DNA from: Nocardia sp.
Lineage (GTDB): Bacteria > Actinomycetota > Actinomycetes > Mycobacteriales > Mycobacteriaceae
Assembly (NCBI RefSeq): GCF_025465275.1
Contig: NZ_JAODNK010000186.1
Span: 1-51,327 of the forward strand
Length of the DNA stretch: 51,327 nt
Direction of reading: 5' to 3'
Shown: in pieces, positions 42,235 through 50,288 of the stretch
Layout of the letters: the number at the start of each line of letters is the position of its first letter
How positions within the stretch are numbered: the stretch's first letter is position 1
Translations under genes and position numbers: made by a program
The notes under the pieces: model-generated
Database searches by the model: none
What the model saw: only the letters and a program-made list of their open reading frames with translations
Told to the model about the DNA's origin: nothing

Positions 42235-42465
42235 TCAGAGGAGATCGTTGATGTCTTCGGCCAGGGCATCGGCGGTCGGCCCGACCACGACCTGAACCGC
42301 GTCACCCATCTTGACCACGCCGTGCGCGCCCGCGGCCTTGAGATCCTTCTCGTTCACCTTCGTGGCGTCCTTGACCTCGACGCGGAGTCGGGTGATGCAG
42401 CCCTCCACTTCGACGATGTTGTCGGTGCCACCGAGTCCGGCGACGATTTGATCGACTTTCGACAT
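42235..42465 (-). CDS. PTS N-acetylglucosamine/glucose EIIB component
   Basis: 76 residues from ATG 42465 with AGGAGGA upstream; the frame to 42492 would pass the ribosome site. EIIB signature with phosphorylated cysteine: NIVEVEGCITRLRVEVKD, then GVVKMGDAVQVVVGPTAD. It passes phosphate from EIIA to the sugar bound by EIIC. Its start is 28 bp from the first DasR-type operator. Operon EIIB-EIIA, divergent from EIIC. Confidence 0.94.
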   Translation of the reverse strand: MSKVDQIVAGLGGTDNIVEVEGCITRLRVEVKDATKVNEKDLKAAGAHGVVKMGDAVQVVVGPTADALAEDINDLL

Positions 42466-42493
42466 GATTCCTCCTGCGTGTCGAGTGGACAAA

Positions 42494-42509
42494 ACTGGTT
42501 ATAACCAGT
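42494..42509. promoter_or_regulatory. DasR-type operator 1 (dre-like site)
   Basis: ACTGGTTATAACCAGT, a perfect 16-bp palindrome. The DasR consensus in streptomycetes is ACTGGTCTAGACCAGT; all six outer bases on each arm match. It lies in the divergent promoter region of EIIB-EIIA and EIIC-HPr-EI-nagA-nagB. Confidence 0.85.
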
Positions 42510-42515
42510 TATATG

Positions 42516-42527
42516 TGGTTATAACCA
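42516..42527. promoter_or_regulatory. DasR-type operator 2 (dre-like site)
   Basis: TGGTTATAACCA, a perfect 12-bp core of the same motif with AGT kept on the right flank only. It is 20 bp centre to centre from operator 1, close to two helical turns, so two dimers could bind the same face. Confidence 0.8.
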
Positions 42528-42575
42528 GTCACCATACCGCTGGGTGACCCTATTCACAGACCGAGGAACACCGCT

Positions 42576-43796
42576 ATGGCCGATACCGCCCAGGGCGCGC
42601 GCAAGAAAATCGACCTGTCCGGACTGCAGAAGCTCGGCCGTAGCTTGATGCTGCCGATTGCCACGCTACCTGCCGCCGGGTTGCTGCTACGACTAGGCCA
42701 GGACGACATGATCGGCCGCTGGACGGCCACCAAAACCGTCGCCAGCGTGCTCGCAGGGGCCGGCGGTGCACTCATCGACGCCCTCCCGCTGCTGTTCGCG
42801 GTCGGTATCGCCATCGGCTGGGCCAAGAAGGCCGACGGTTCCACTGCGCTCGCCGCGGTGGTCGGCTACCTCGCCTTCGGCGGCGTCCTCAAAGCCATGT
42901 CCCCGGTGGTCCTCGAAGGTAAGACCGACACCAAAGGTGCTCAGGCACTGGTGAACTTCGGTGTCCTCGGCGGCATCGTCATCGGCTTGACGGCAGCGAT
43001 TCTCTGGCAGCGCTACCACCGCACCCAGCTCCCGGACTACCTCGGCTTCTTCTCCGGCCGCCGCCTGGTCCCGATCCTGACCGCCTGTGCGGCAGTGATT
43101 CTCGGCGTGGTCATGTCGTTCATCTACCCGGCCTTCAACTCCGGTCTGACCTGGCTCGGCAATACCGTGGCCGACCATTCGGTCGTCGGTGGCGGCATCT
43201 TCGGTTTCGCCAATCGCATGCTGCTGCCACTGGGACTGCACCACATCCTGAACTCGGTGCTGTGGTTCGTGATCGGCGACTACAACGGGACGCACGGCGA
43301 TATCCCGCGCTTCCTGGCCGGTGACCCGTCCGCCGGTACCTTTATGACCGGTTTCTTCCCGATCATGATGTTCGGCCTGCCCGCAGCCGCGCTCGCCATC
43401 TGGCGCAATGCCAAGCCGGAGAACCGCAAGATGATCGGCGGCATCATGCTCTCCACCGGTCTGACCGCCTTCGTCACCGGTATCACCGAGCCGCTGGAAT
43501 TCGCGTTCATCTTCGTCGCCTGGCCGCTGCTGCTCATCCACGCGCTCTTCACCGGCACCGCGCTGGCGCTGACCAATGCGCTGGGTATCCATGACGGTTT
43601 CACCTTCTCCGCGGGCGCCATCGACTATCTGCTGAACTTCGGTAAGGCGACGCATCCGCTCTGGCTGATTCCCATCGGACTCGGCTACGCCGTCCTGTAC
43701 TACGTCACCTTCAGCTTCATCATCCGACGCTGGAATCTGCCGACACCGGGTCGTGAACCCGAAGAAGAAGAGATCGAGAAGGAGAACGTCGCGTAA
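42576..43796 (+). CDS. PTS N-acetylglucosamine transporter subunit EIIC
   Basis: 406 residues, about ten membrane helices. EIIC-Glc family signatures: LQKLGRSLMLPIATLPAAGL, NRMLLPLGLHHILNSVLWF (substrate-site region with HH), GITEPLEFAFIF (the conserved GITE loop) and LGIHDGFTFSAGAIDYLLNF. GlcNAc specificity is inferred from nagA, nagB and the operators, not from the sequence alone. First gene of a five-gene operon; its stop overlaps the HPr start (TAATG). Confidence 0.93.
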   Translation: MADTAQGARKKIDLSGLQKLGRSLMLPIATLPAAGLLLRLGQDDMIGRWTATKTVASVLAGAGGALIDALPLLFAVGIAIGWAKKADGSTALAAVVGYLAFGGVLKAMSPVVLEGKTDTKGAQALVNFGVLGGIVIGLTAAILWQRYHRTQLPDYLGFFSGRRLVPILTACAAVILGVVMSFIYPAFNSGLTWLGNTVADHSVVGGGIFGFANRMLLPLGLHHILNSVLWFVIGDYNGTHGDIPRFLAGDPSAGTFMTGFFPIMMFGLPAAALAIWRNAKPENRKMIGGIMLSTGLTAFVTGITEPLEFAFIFVAWPLLLIHALFTGTALALTNALGIHDGFTFSAGAIDYLLNFGKATHPLWLIPIGLGYAVLYYVTFSFIIRRWNLPTPGREPEEEEIEKENVA

Positions 43797-44059
43797 TGAT
43801 CAATCGCACCGCTGTTGTTGCGTCGAAGACCGGCCTGCATGCCCGCCCGGCCGCCCTCTTCGCCCAGGCCGCCGCCAAATCGGCCACGCCCGTGACGATT
43901 TCGATCGATGGCAAGCCGCCTGTCGCCGCCGGCAGTCTGCTGCAGGTGATGACCCTCGGCGTGAAGCAGGGCGACACCGTCACCCTCTACACCGAGGACG
44001 GCGGTGACGAGGTCCTCGACCAGCTCGTCACGCTGCTGGAGACCGATCTTGACGCGTGA
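43796..44059 (+). CDS. ptsH: Phosphocarrier protein HPr
   Basis: 87 residues, normal HPr length. His15 in KTGLHARPAALFAQ is the phosphorylation site; VTISIDGKPPVAAGSLLQVM lacks the serine-46 type kinase site seen in Firmicutes (here AAGSLL). It carries phosphate from EI to EIIA. Start overlaps the EIIC stop, and the EI start lies inside its last codons. That HPr is encoded in the GlcNAc operon suggests that PTS sugars are mainly amino sugars here. Confidence 0.96.
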   Translation: MINRTAVVASKTGLHARPAALFAQAAAKSATPVTISIDGKPPVAAGSLLQVMTLGVKQGDTVTLYTEDGGDEVLDQLVTLLETDLDA

Positions 44060-45704
44060 GATCCATGGTGTCGCCGCCGCTCCCGGAGTGGCGCTAGGAC
44101 CGGTGAAGTGGCTGGCGTCCGCGCCGGTCACCAGCTCGTCCGATGCTCCCGGGAGCGATATCGAGGCCGAAATCTCCCGTGCCGAAACCGCTTTCGAGAC
44201 CGTCGCGGGCCGCTACGCCGCACAGGCCGATGCGGCGAAAGGTCCGGCCGCCGACATCTTGTTCATGACTTCGGCGCTGGCGGCCGATCCGGCTCTGCTC
44301 GACCAGGTGCGCACGGGTATCCGTGCCGGTGGCCCCACCGCGCACTCGGTCACCGAGGCCGTTGCCCACTTTGCCGAGCAATTGGCGGCGCTGGGCGGCA
44401 TGATGGCCGAACGCGCCTCCGACCTGCGGGATGTGGGGCAGCGGGTGGTCGCCGAACTGCTGGGGGTGGATCCGCCCGGAATCCCGGACAGCGCTACGCC
44501 TTTCGTTCTCGCCGCGCAGGATCTCGCGCCCGCCGATACGGCGACGCTCGATCCGCAGATCGTGGTCGGATTGCTCACCGTCGCAGGCGGACCCACCTCG
44601 CATACCGCGATTCTGGCCAAGGCCCTGGGTATTCCGGCCGTGGTGGCCTGCCCGGAGGCGGTCGAGATCGCGGAGAACACCGTGGTGGTGCTCGACGGCA
44701 CCAGTGGCACAGTCGAAGTCGAGCCGGGGGAGCAGCGTCGTGAGGAAGTGCTTGCCGTGCGCGCGCGGCACACAGACGCTCCCACCGGTCCGGGCCGCAC
44801 GGCTGACGGACATGCGGTGCCGCTGCTCGCCAATGTGGGCAGCGCCGCCGATGCGCGGCTCGCGGTCGAACTCGGCGCCGAGGGTGTCGGACTGTTCCGG
44901 ACCGAATTCCTGTTCCTGGGCAGGCAATCCGCGCCGACGGTGGCCGAGCAGACGGAGCAGTACGCGGAGATCTTCCGCGTCCTGGGGGAGCGCCCGATCA
45001 CGGTGCGGACCCTGGACGCCGGATCCGATAAGCCGCTGCCGTTCCTGAATCTGCCGGAAGAAGAGAACCCTGCGCTGGGTGTGCGCGGGCTGCGGTTGAG
45101 CAGCGTCGATGAGGGGGCGCTGCTCGACCAGCTCACAGCCATCGAGGCCGCACGACAGGCCACCGGGGCTGCCGTGCAGGTGATGGCGCCCATGGTTGGC
45201 ACGGTAGAGGAGGCGAACTACTTCGCCACCCGTGCGCGCGCGGCCGGGGTGCAATCGCCCGGCGTTATGGTCGAGATTCCGGCCGCCGCACTGCGCGCCG
45301 AGCATCTCGGTGCGGAGGTGGATTTCTTCTCCATCGGCACGAATGATCTGTCGCAGTATCTCTTCGGCGCGGACCGCATGTCCTCGTCGCTGGCTGCGCT
45401 GCACAATCCGTGGCAGCCCGCACTGTCGGCCACTATTGCCATGGTGGTCGCCGGTGCGAGTAAGCACGATGTCAAGGTCGGGGTGTGCGGCGAATCGGCG
45501 TCCAACCCCGAATTCGCCTGTGTCCTGGTGGGTCTCGGTGTCGAGACACTGTCCATGGTGCCGCGGTCATTGGCCGGGGTGCGGGCAATGCTCGCGGAAG
45601 TCACCGTGGAACAGTGCCGGGCTGCGGCCGCCGCCGTACTTGCGGCGCGAACCGCCGACGAGGCATTACAGGCGGCCCGTACCGCGCTGGGGCGAGGTAA
45701 GTGA
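44049..45704 (+). CDS. ptsI: PTS phosphoenolpyruvate-protein phosphotransferase (enzyme I)
   Basis: 551 residues from TTG 44049 (LTREIHGVAAAPGVALGPV), overlapping the HPr stop by 11 bp, with GGAG at normal spacing. The first frame extension to 44004 lies inside HPr. Phosphohistidine in GGPTSHTAILAKALGIPAVV, PEP-binding LFRTEFLFLGR, VRTLDAGSDKPLPFLN, SIGTNDLSQYLF and the cysteine-containing VGVCGESASNPEFA. It starts the PTS relay using PEP. Its stop overlaps the nagA GTG (GTGA). Confidence 0.95.
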   Translation: MTREIHGVAAAPGVALGPVKWLASAPVTSSSDAPGSDIEAEISRAETAFETVAGRYAAQADAAKGPAADILFMTSALAADPALLDQVRTGIRAGGPTAHSVTEAVAHFAEQLAALGGMMAERASDLRDVGQRVVAELLGVDPPGIPDSATPFVLAAQDLAPADTATLDPQIVVGLLTVAGGPTSHTAILAKALGIPAVVACPEAVEIAENTVVVLDGTSGTVEVEPGEQRREEVLAVRARHTDAPTGPGRTADGHAVPLLANVGSAADARLAVELGAEGVGLFRTEFLFLGRQSAPTVAEQTEQYAEIFRVLGERPITVRTLDAGSDKPLPFLNLPEEENPALGVRGLRLSSVDEGALLDQLTAIEAARQATGAAVQVMAPMVGTVEEANYFATRARAAGVQSPGVMVEIPAAALRAEHLGAEVDFFSIGTNDLSQYLFGADRMSSSLAALHNPWQPALSATIAMVVAGASKHDVKVGVCGESASNPEFACVLVGLGVETLSMVPRSLAGVRAMLAEVTVEQCRAAAAAVLAARTADEALQAARTALGRGK

Positions 45705-46867
45705 GGACGACACTGCGCGGCCGGGTCGTCACCCTCACCGAGGCGGGCGATATCGCCGACGGTGTGGTGTCGTTCGACGGACCGCTGCTCGACTTCGTCG
45801 GCCCGGCACAGGGATTCGACGGTGAGTTGCCCGCAGTGGCAGCGTGCCCGCCGGTGATCCTGCCCGGGCTCATCGACGTGCACTGCCATGGCGGCGGTGG
45901 ATTCGGTTTCCCCGAAGCCGATTCTGAGGGCGTCGCCGTGGCGGCGGACTTCCATCGCAGCCGTGGCACCACCACGCTGGTGGCCTCGCTGGTCTCCGCG
46001 ACCGAAGCCGAACTGCGCGAACGCATCGACGTGCTCGGCAAGGCCGTCGATTCCGGACTGCTCGCAGGCATTCACCTCGAAGGTCCGTTCATCAGCGAGC
46101 ATCGCCGGGGCGCGCACAATCCCGACCGGATCATCGCCGGTGACCCGGCCATGCTGGAGCGTCTGATCGGCTACGCCGGTGGGCGCATCGTCTCGGTCAC
46201 CATCGCCCCGGAGGTCGAGAACTTCGACGCTCTGGCCGATGTGCTCGCCGATGCCAATGTAGTGCTGTCCCTGGGGCATACGGTCGCCGACTACGAGCAT
46301 TCGGTGCACGCCATGCGGCGCGGCTGGCGGGTGTCCATCACCCATCTGTTCAATGCCATGGAGGAACTCGCACACCGCGATGCCAATTTCCTCACCGCCG
46401 CCATGGCCGCCGCCGGACGTGGGGATGTGGTGGCCGAGGTCATCGGTGACGGCGTCCATTTGGCCGACGGCACCGTCCGCATGGTCTTCGACACCATCGG
46501 TCCGGACAACCTCGCCCTGATCACCGACGCCATGGCGGCCGCCGGTCAACCCGACGGGCGCTACCACCTGGGCAGTCTGGATGTGGTGGTGAAGGAAGGG
46601 GTTTCGCGCCTCTACGACCCGAACGGCGAGGGCGCCATCGCGGGAGGGACGGCGACGGCATCGGATGTGCTGCGCCGTACCGTCTTCCATGCGGGCGTGG
46701 AACTCACCGCCGCTGCCACAGCCGCCTGCGCCACCCCTGCTCGACTGCTCGGCCTTGCAGATCAGGTCGGCGCACTCCGCTCCGGGATGCGCGCCGACGT
46801 GCTTGTCACCGACCACCACTTGAACCCACTGACCGTGTACAAGGATGGGAACCCATGGAACTCGTGA
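45701..46867 (+). CDS. nagA: N-acetylglucosamine-6-phosphate deacetylase
   Basis: 388 residues, GTG start overlapping the ptsI stop. Amidohydrolase motifs: LPGLIDVHCHGGGGFGFPE, GIHLEGPFIS, LGHTVADYE, ITHLFNAMEEL and the catalytic aspartate in ALITDAMAAAG, then GATAS-like GGTATASDVLRR. It deacetylates GlcNAc-6-P to glucosamine-6-P. It overlaps nagB by 13 bp. Confidence 0.95.
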   Translation: MRTTLRGRVVTLTEAGDIADGVVSFDGPLLDFVGPAQGFDGELPAVAACPPVILPGLIDVHCHGGGGFGFPEADSEGVAVAADFHRSRGTTTLVASLVSATEAELRERIDVLGKAVDSGLLAGIHLEGPFISEHRRGAHNPDRIIAGDPAMLERLIGYAGGRIVSVTIAPEVENFDALADVLADANVVLSLGHTVADYEHSVHAMRRGWRVSITHLFNAMEELAHRDANFLTAAMAAAGRGDVVAEVIGDGVHLADGTVRMVFDTIGPDNLALITDAMAAAGQPDGRYHLGSLDVVVKEGVSRLYDPNGEGAIAGGTATASDVLRRTVFHAGVELTAAATAACATPARLLGLADQVGALRSGMRADVLVTDHHLNPLTVYKDGNPWNS

Positions 46868-47637
46868 TCACCGATAACGCGGCCGAAGCCGGTGTGCTGG
46901 CGGGCCGCATCATGGCCGACCATGTACGCCGCGGGGCCCGCGCAATCGGCCTGGCCACCGGCTCCTCCCCGCTCGGCGCGTACCAGGAACTCATTCGCCA
47001 GTACCGCGAGGCGGACCTGAGTTTCCGTGGTGTGCAGGCCTTTCTACTCGATGAGTACATCGGCCTCCCGCCCGGGCATCCGCAGTCCTACGCGCAGTTC
47101 ATCCGCGACGAATTCACCTCGCACGTGGACTTCGCCGATTCCGATGTGCACAGCCCCGACGGCAATGCCGCCGACATCCCCGCCGCCGCAGCCGATTACG
47201 AGCGCTCGATCGCCCAGACCGGTCGCATCTCGGTGCAGATCCTCGGTATCGGCGCCAATGGGCACCTCGGCTTCAACGAACCCGGTTCATCCCTGCGCTC
47301 ACGCACCCGGGTGAAGACCCTGACCCCGACGACCCGGGAAGACAATGCCCGCTTCTTCGAGGATGACCTGACCCAGGTCCCCACCCACGTCCTGACCCAG
47401 GGCCTCGGAACCATCAGCGACGCAGACCATCTCGTCATGATCGCCACCGGCGCAGGCAAGGCCGATGCCGTCGCGGCCGCCGTCGAAGGCCCGGTCTCGG
47501 CGTTCTGCCCGGCATCGATCCTGCAGATGCACCCCCACGTAACCGTCATCGTCGACCCTGATGCAGCCGCCGACCTGAAGGCAGTCGACTACTACCGCTT
47601 CGCCGTCGAGAACAAGCCCGCCTGGCAAAGCTTCTGA
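46855..47637 (+). CDS. nagB: Glucosamine-6-phosphate deaminase
   Basis: 260 residues, ATG 46855 inside the end of nagA. Motifs: LATGSSPLGAYQELIR, FLLDEYIGLPPGHPQSY (catalytic Asp), ILGIGANGHLGFNEPGSS (His/Glu pair) and ALTxG-type VLTQGLGTI. It converts glucosamine-6-P to fructose-6-P and ammonia. Last gene of EIIC-HPr-EI-nagA-nagB, followed by a strong hairpin. Confidence 0.96.
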   Translation: MELVITDNAAEAGVLAGRIMADHVRRGARAIGLATGSSPLGAYQELIRQYREADLSFRGVQAFLLDEYIGLPPGHPQSYAQFIRDEFTSHVDFADSDVHSPDGNAADIPAAAADYERSIAQTGRISVQILGIGANGHLGFNEPGSSLRSRTRVKTLTPTTREDNARFFEDDLTQVPTHVLTQGLGTISDADHLVMIATGAGKADAVAAAVEGPVSAFCPASILQMHPHVTVIVDPDAAADLKAVDYYRFAVENKPAWQSF

Positions 47638-47659
47638 TCACGGATTTCACGAAAGAGCA

Positions 47660-47688
47660 GGCGGTGCACCGAGACTCGGTGCACCGCC
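47660..47688 (+). terminator. Hairpin terminator after nagB
   Basis: 14-bp arms GGCGGTGCACCGAG and CTCGGTGCACCGCC with one central base, 22 bp after the nagB stop and 17 bp before the stop of the convergent DoxX gene; followed by CGCTTCG. Confidence 0.8.
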
Positions 47689-47704
47689 CGCTTCGTCTCG
47701 GGTC

Positions 47705-48076
47705 TCAGTAGGAGTACGGTCCGAAGCGGCCCCAGGCGACGAACACGGCGAGTGCGAGCATTACCGCATTCACCGGCAGCGCGTTGAACTCCTTGCGGCG
47801 CACGTGCACTCCGGCCGCCAGCACCATGATGAGCGCGATGCCGCTCGCCGCGATCGGCGTGAGCACCGGTGCGATGCCGGTCCATGCGGGCAGTACCAGG
47901 CCCAGTCCACCGAGGAGCTCGGTGATGCCGATCAGTCGCAGCGTGCCGGTGGATACGTCCTGCACCCACGGCATCTTCTCCGCGAGCTTCTCCTTCGGCT
48001 GGGTGCTTTTCATTACCCCCGCCAGCGCGAACGCCACAGCAAGCACGCTTGCCACAATCCACAGCGCCACATTCAT
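47705..48076 (-). CDS. DoxX family membrane protein
   Basis: 123 residues from ATG 48076; TTG 48085 lies on the GGAAGGG ribosome site. Four membrane helices with the DoxX pattern: FALAGVMKSTQPKEKL (the G-x-x-K-x motif), LRLIGITELLGGLGLVLPAW and a last AVMLALAVFVAWGRF. DoxX proteins are small quinone-related or redox-associated membrane proteins of poorly known role. It is divergent from a MarR regulator. Confidence 0.88.
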   Translation of the reverse strand: MNVALWIVASVLAVAFALAGVMKSTQPKEKLAEKMPWVQDVSTGTLRLIGITELLGGLGLVLPAWTGIAPVLTPIAASGIALIMVLAAGVHVRRKEFNALPVNAVMLALAVFVAWGRFGPYSY

Positions 48077-48095
48077 GGTGGTCAACCCTTCCTGA

Positions 48096-48179
48096 TCACT
48101 TAAACCGTTGAGTGAATGCTAGGTTGTGTCACTTAAACATGCAAGTCAGCTCATGTCGATTTCACTTCACGATTTAAGT
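48096..48179. promoter_or_regulatory. Repeated ACTTAA half-sites between DoxX and MarR genes
   Basis: TCACTTAAAC occurs twice as a direct repeat (48096-48105, 48129-48138, 33 bp apart), and an inverted TTAAGT at 48174-48179. AT-rich and symmetric, in the 115-bp divergent region. Binding by the adjacent MarR protein is inferred. Confidence 0.55.
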
Positions 48180-48191
48180 TATCCTGGAGCT

Positions 48192-48683
48192 ATGGGCACC
48201 GATGAACAGCCGCGCTGGCTCGACGACGAGGAACAGCAGGCATGGCTATCGCTGGTGGGCACGCTGATTCGGCTTCCGGCCGCGCTGGACGCGCAGCTGC
48301 AGCAGGATGCGGGGATTAATCATTTCGAGTATCAGGTGCTGTCCGGGCTTTCCATGTCGCAGGAGCGGACGCTGCGGATGAGTGTGCTCGCGGCGCTGTG
48401 CGGCGGCTCGCTGGCGCGACTGTCGCAGGTGGTGGGCCGACTCGAGAAACGCGGCTGGGTGCGCCGCGCGCCCGACCCGACCGACGGCCGCTACACCCTG
48501 GCCACGCTCACCGATGCGGGCTTCGGCAAGGTCGAGGAATCCGCGCCCGGGCACGTGGAAGCGGTGCGGCGCTACGTCTTCGACCCGATCACCAAGGCTC
48601 AGGTCCAGCAGCTGACCCGGATCGGCCAGCGCATCGGCGACGCCATCGACCCGGAGGGTTGCCCGGACAGTCGTCGCCACTGA
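48192..48683 (+). CDS. MarR family transcriptional regulator
   Basis: 163 residues from ATG 48192 with GGAG upstream; the frame to 48126 would include the repeat region. MarR domain: FEYQVLSGLSMSQERTLRMS, VLAALCGGSLARLSQVVGRL and the wing RRAPDPTDGRYTLATLTDAG. It probably regulates the divergent DoxX gene. Confidence 0.92.
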   Translation: MGTDEQPRWLDDEEQQAWLSLVGTLIRLPAALDAQLQQDAGINHFEYQVLSGLSMSQERTLRMSVLAALCGGSLARLSQVVGRLEKRGWVRRAPDPTDGRYTLATLTDAGFGKVEESAPGHVEAVRRYVFDPITKAQVQQLTRIGQRIGDAIDPEGCPDSRRH

Positions 48684-48765
48684 CCTCGCTTTCCCGGTGG
48701 AGTACCGGGGATTCGGAGGGGTCGGCAGCACGTCACGCGGGCTTGATGCGAGCTGTCACTGAATA

Positions 48766-49650
48766 ATGGTCGGCATGGCCGAGCGCAAGGCGAGTCGGAC
48801 GGCGGTTCTGGTGTGTCAGGGCCGCGCCGTGGCGGATGGACGGTTGGCGGTCGGGCGGTTCGCCGACCCGGTGGCGATAGACCTACTCACCCCCTCCGAG
48901 CAAGAGCTGGTGCAACGGGTTCGTTCCGGTATCCGGCCGAAGGCCTTCGGGGAGCGGATGGAGTACGAATTACTCACCGGCACTACGGAAGTGCTGGCGG
49001 TACGCACGGTCGCGATTGACGATGCGGTGCGTGAACGGGGCAATCCGCAGCTGGTGATTCTCGGCGCCGGATTGGACGCGCGCGCCTGGCGCATGGCCGA
49101 ACTCGCCGAGGTGGACGTATTCGAGGTCGATCAGCCTGCCTCCCAGCAGGAGAAGCGTGAACGATTGGGGGAGCGGACGGCACTGGCCGCTTCGGTCCGA
49201 TTCGTTCCGGTGGACTTCGCGCGCGATTCCCTCGGTGCGGCACTCGCCGAAGGCGGCCACGACGAGACCCGGCCGACCACCTGGATCTGGGAGGGTGTGG
49301 TGCCCTACCTGACTCCGGAGCAGGTCGAGGCCACCGTCGATATGGTCGGCAAGCACAGCGCGCCCGGCAGCCGGTTGATCCTCACCTATCCCGTGCCCTC
49401 ACGGGTGTATTCGATCGGCCGCAAAACAGTGCAGGTGCTGCTGAACCTGGCCGGGCGGCACAATCCCATGGCGGGGGAACCGAACCAGTCGGCCTGGCCG
49501 CCGGAGCGGATGCGAAAACTGCTGGGCGCGCGCGGATTCGACGTCACCACGGACGTTGACCAGCTCAGCGTGGCGCGCGAACTGGATCTGAAGGTCGAGC
49601 GGGATCGCTTCCTGACCCGCGGCAGAGTCGCCGTCGCCGATCGAAAGTGA
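48766..49650 (+). CDS. Class I SAM-dependent methyltransferase, COG3315/TIGR00027 (LCMT-like) family
   Basis: 294 residues from ATG 48766; ATG 48775 (MAERKASRTA) is equally likely, with no ribosome site for either. Family marks: RKASRTAVLVCQGRAVADGR, EYELLTGTTEVLAVRTVAID, and the SAM loop VILGAGLDARAWRM, then VFEVDQPASQQEKRER and WIWEGVVPYLTPEQVEATV. Actinobacteria carry many copies, mostly of unknown substrate; some act on polyketides. No linked biosynthetic gene here. Confidence 0.9.
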   Translation: MVGMAERKASRTAVLVCQGRAVADGRLAVGRFADPVAIDLLTPSEQELVQRVRSGIRPKAFGERMEYELLTGTTEVLAVRTVAIDDAVRERGNPQLVILGAGLDARAWRMAELAEVDVFEVDQPASQQEKRERLGERTALAASVRFVPVDFARDSLGAALAEGGHDETRPTTWIWEGVVPYLTPEQVEATVDMVGKHSAPGSRLILTYPVPSRVYSIGRKTVQVLLNLAGRHNPMAGEPNQSAWPPERMRKLLGARGFDVTTDVDQLSVARELDLKVERDRFLTRGRVAVADRK

Positions 49651-49731
49651 TCTCCTACGAGACTGCGATGAATTCCGGCCACGCGCCCGGTCTGTACTGA
49701 TAACGACCCATCTGCGAACAGGAGATCAGTG

Positions 49732-50244
49732 ATGTCCGTGATCGAGCCCGTTGTCGAACTGGATACGCGTTTCAGCAGCCCCGGAGCCACTGCGCCCTCC
49801 TGGGCCGAAGTGACTGATGTGCTGAACCAGGCGGAAATCTTCTGGCTGTCCACGGTGCGGGGAGATGGCCGGCCGCATGTGACGCCGCTGCCCGCGATCT
49901 GGCATGAGGGCCGTCTGCACATCTGCACCGGCGATAACGAGCAGAAGGCGGTGAACCTCGCGCGCGAACCGCGCTGCGTGCTCACCACCGGTACCGATCG
50001 GCTGAATACCGGGGTCGATGTGGTGGTCGAAGGGACCGCCGAGCGCATTACCGATGTGCCGACCCTGCATGAGTTGGCCAAACTGTGGAAGGTGCAGCTG
50101 GACTGGGACTTCACCGTCAGCGACGGCGGATTCGACGATGGCCGGGACGGGACGGCCACCGTCTACGGCATCGCCCCGGAGAAGGTGCTGGCCTTCGGCA
50201 AGGGTGAGCCCTTCAGCCAGACCCGGTACCGTTTTCCGGCCTGA
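49732..50244 (+). CDS. Pyridoxamine 5'-phosphate oxidase-like FMN/F420-binding protein
   Basis: 170 residues from ATG 49732, seven bases after GGAG (GTG 49729 is adjacent). Split-barrel features: ATAPSWAEVTDVLNQAEIFW, LSTVRGDGRPHVTPLPAIWH and NLAREPRCVLTTGTDRL. This family binds FMN or F420; many actinobacterial members are F420-dependent reductases. Which cofactor is used cannot be seen. Stand-alone gene, convergent with ctaA. Confidence 0.85.
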   Translation: MSVIEPVVELDTRFSSPGATAPSWAEVTDVLNQAEIFWLSTVRGDGRPHVTPLPAIWHEGRLHICTGDNEQKAVNLAREPRCVLTTGTDRLNTGVDVVVEGTAERITDVPTLHELAKLWKVQLDWDFTVSDGGFDDGRDGTATVYGIAPEKVLAFGKGEPFSQTRYRFPA

Positions 50245-50288
50245 CCGAAACATCGCTCACGGCAAGGGGTTTCCCCGGCCGGTAATGG

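Noticed and set aside
44094..45467. A 457-codon open frame antisense to enzyme I
   Set aside because: Enzyme I on the plus strand has all catalytic motifs; the antisense product is Arg/Gly/His-rich without a domain.
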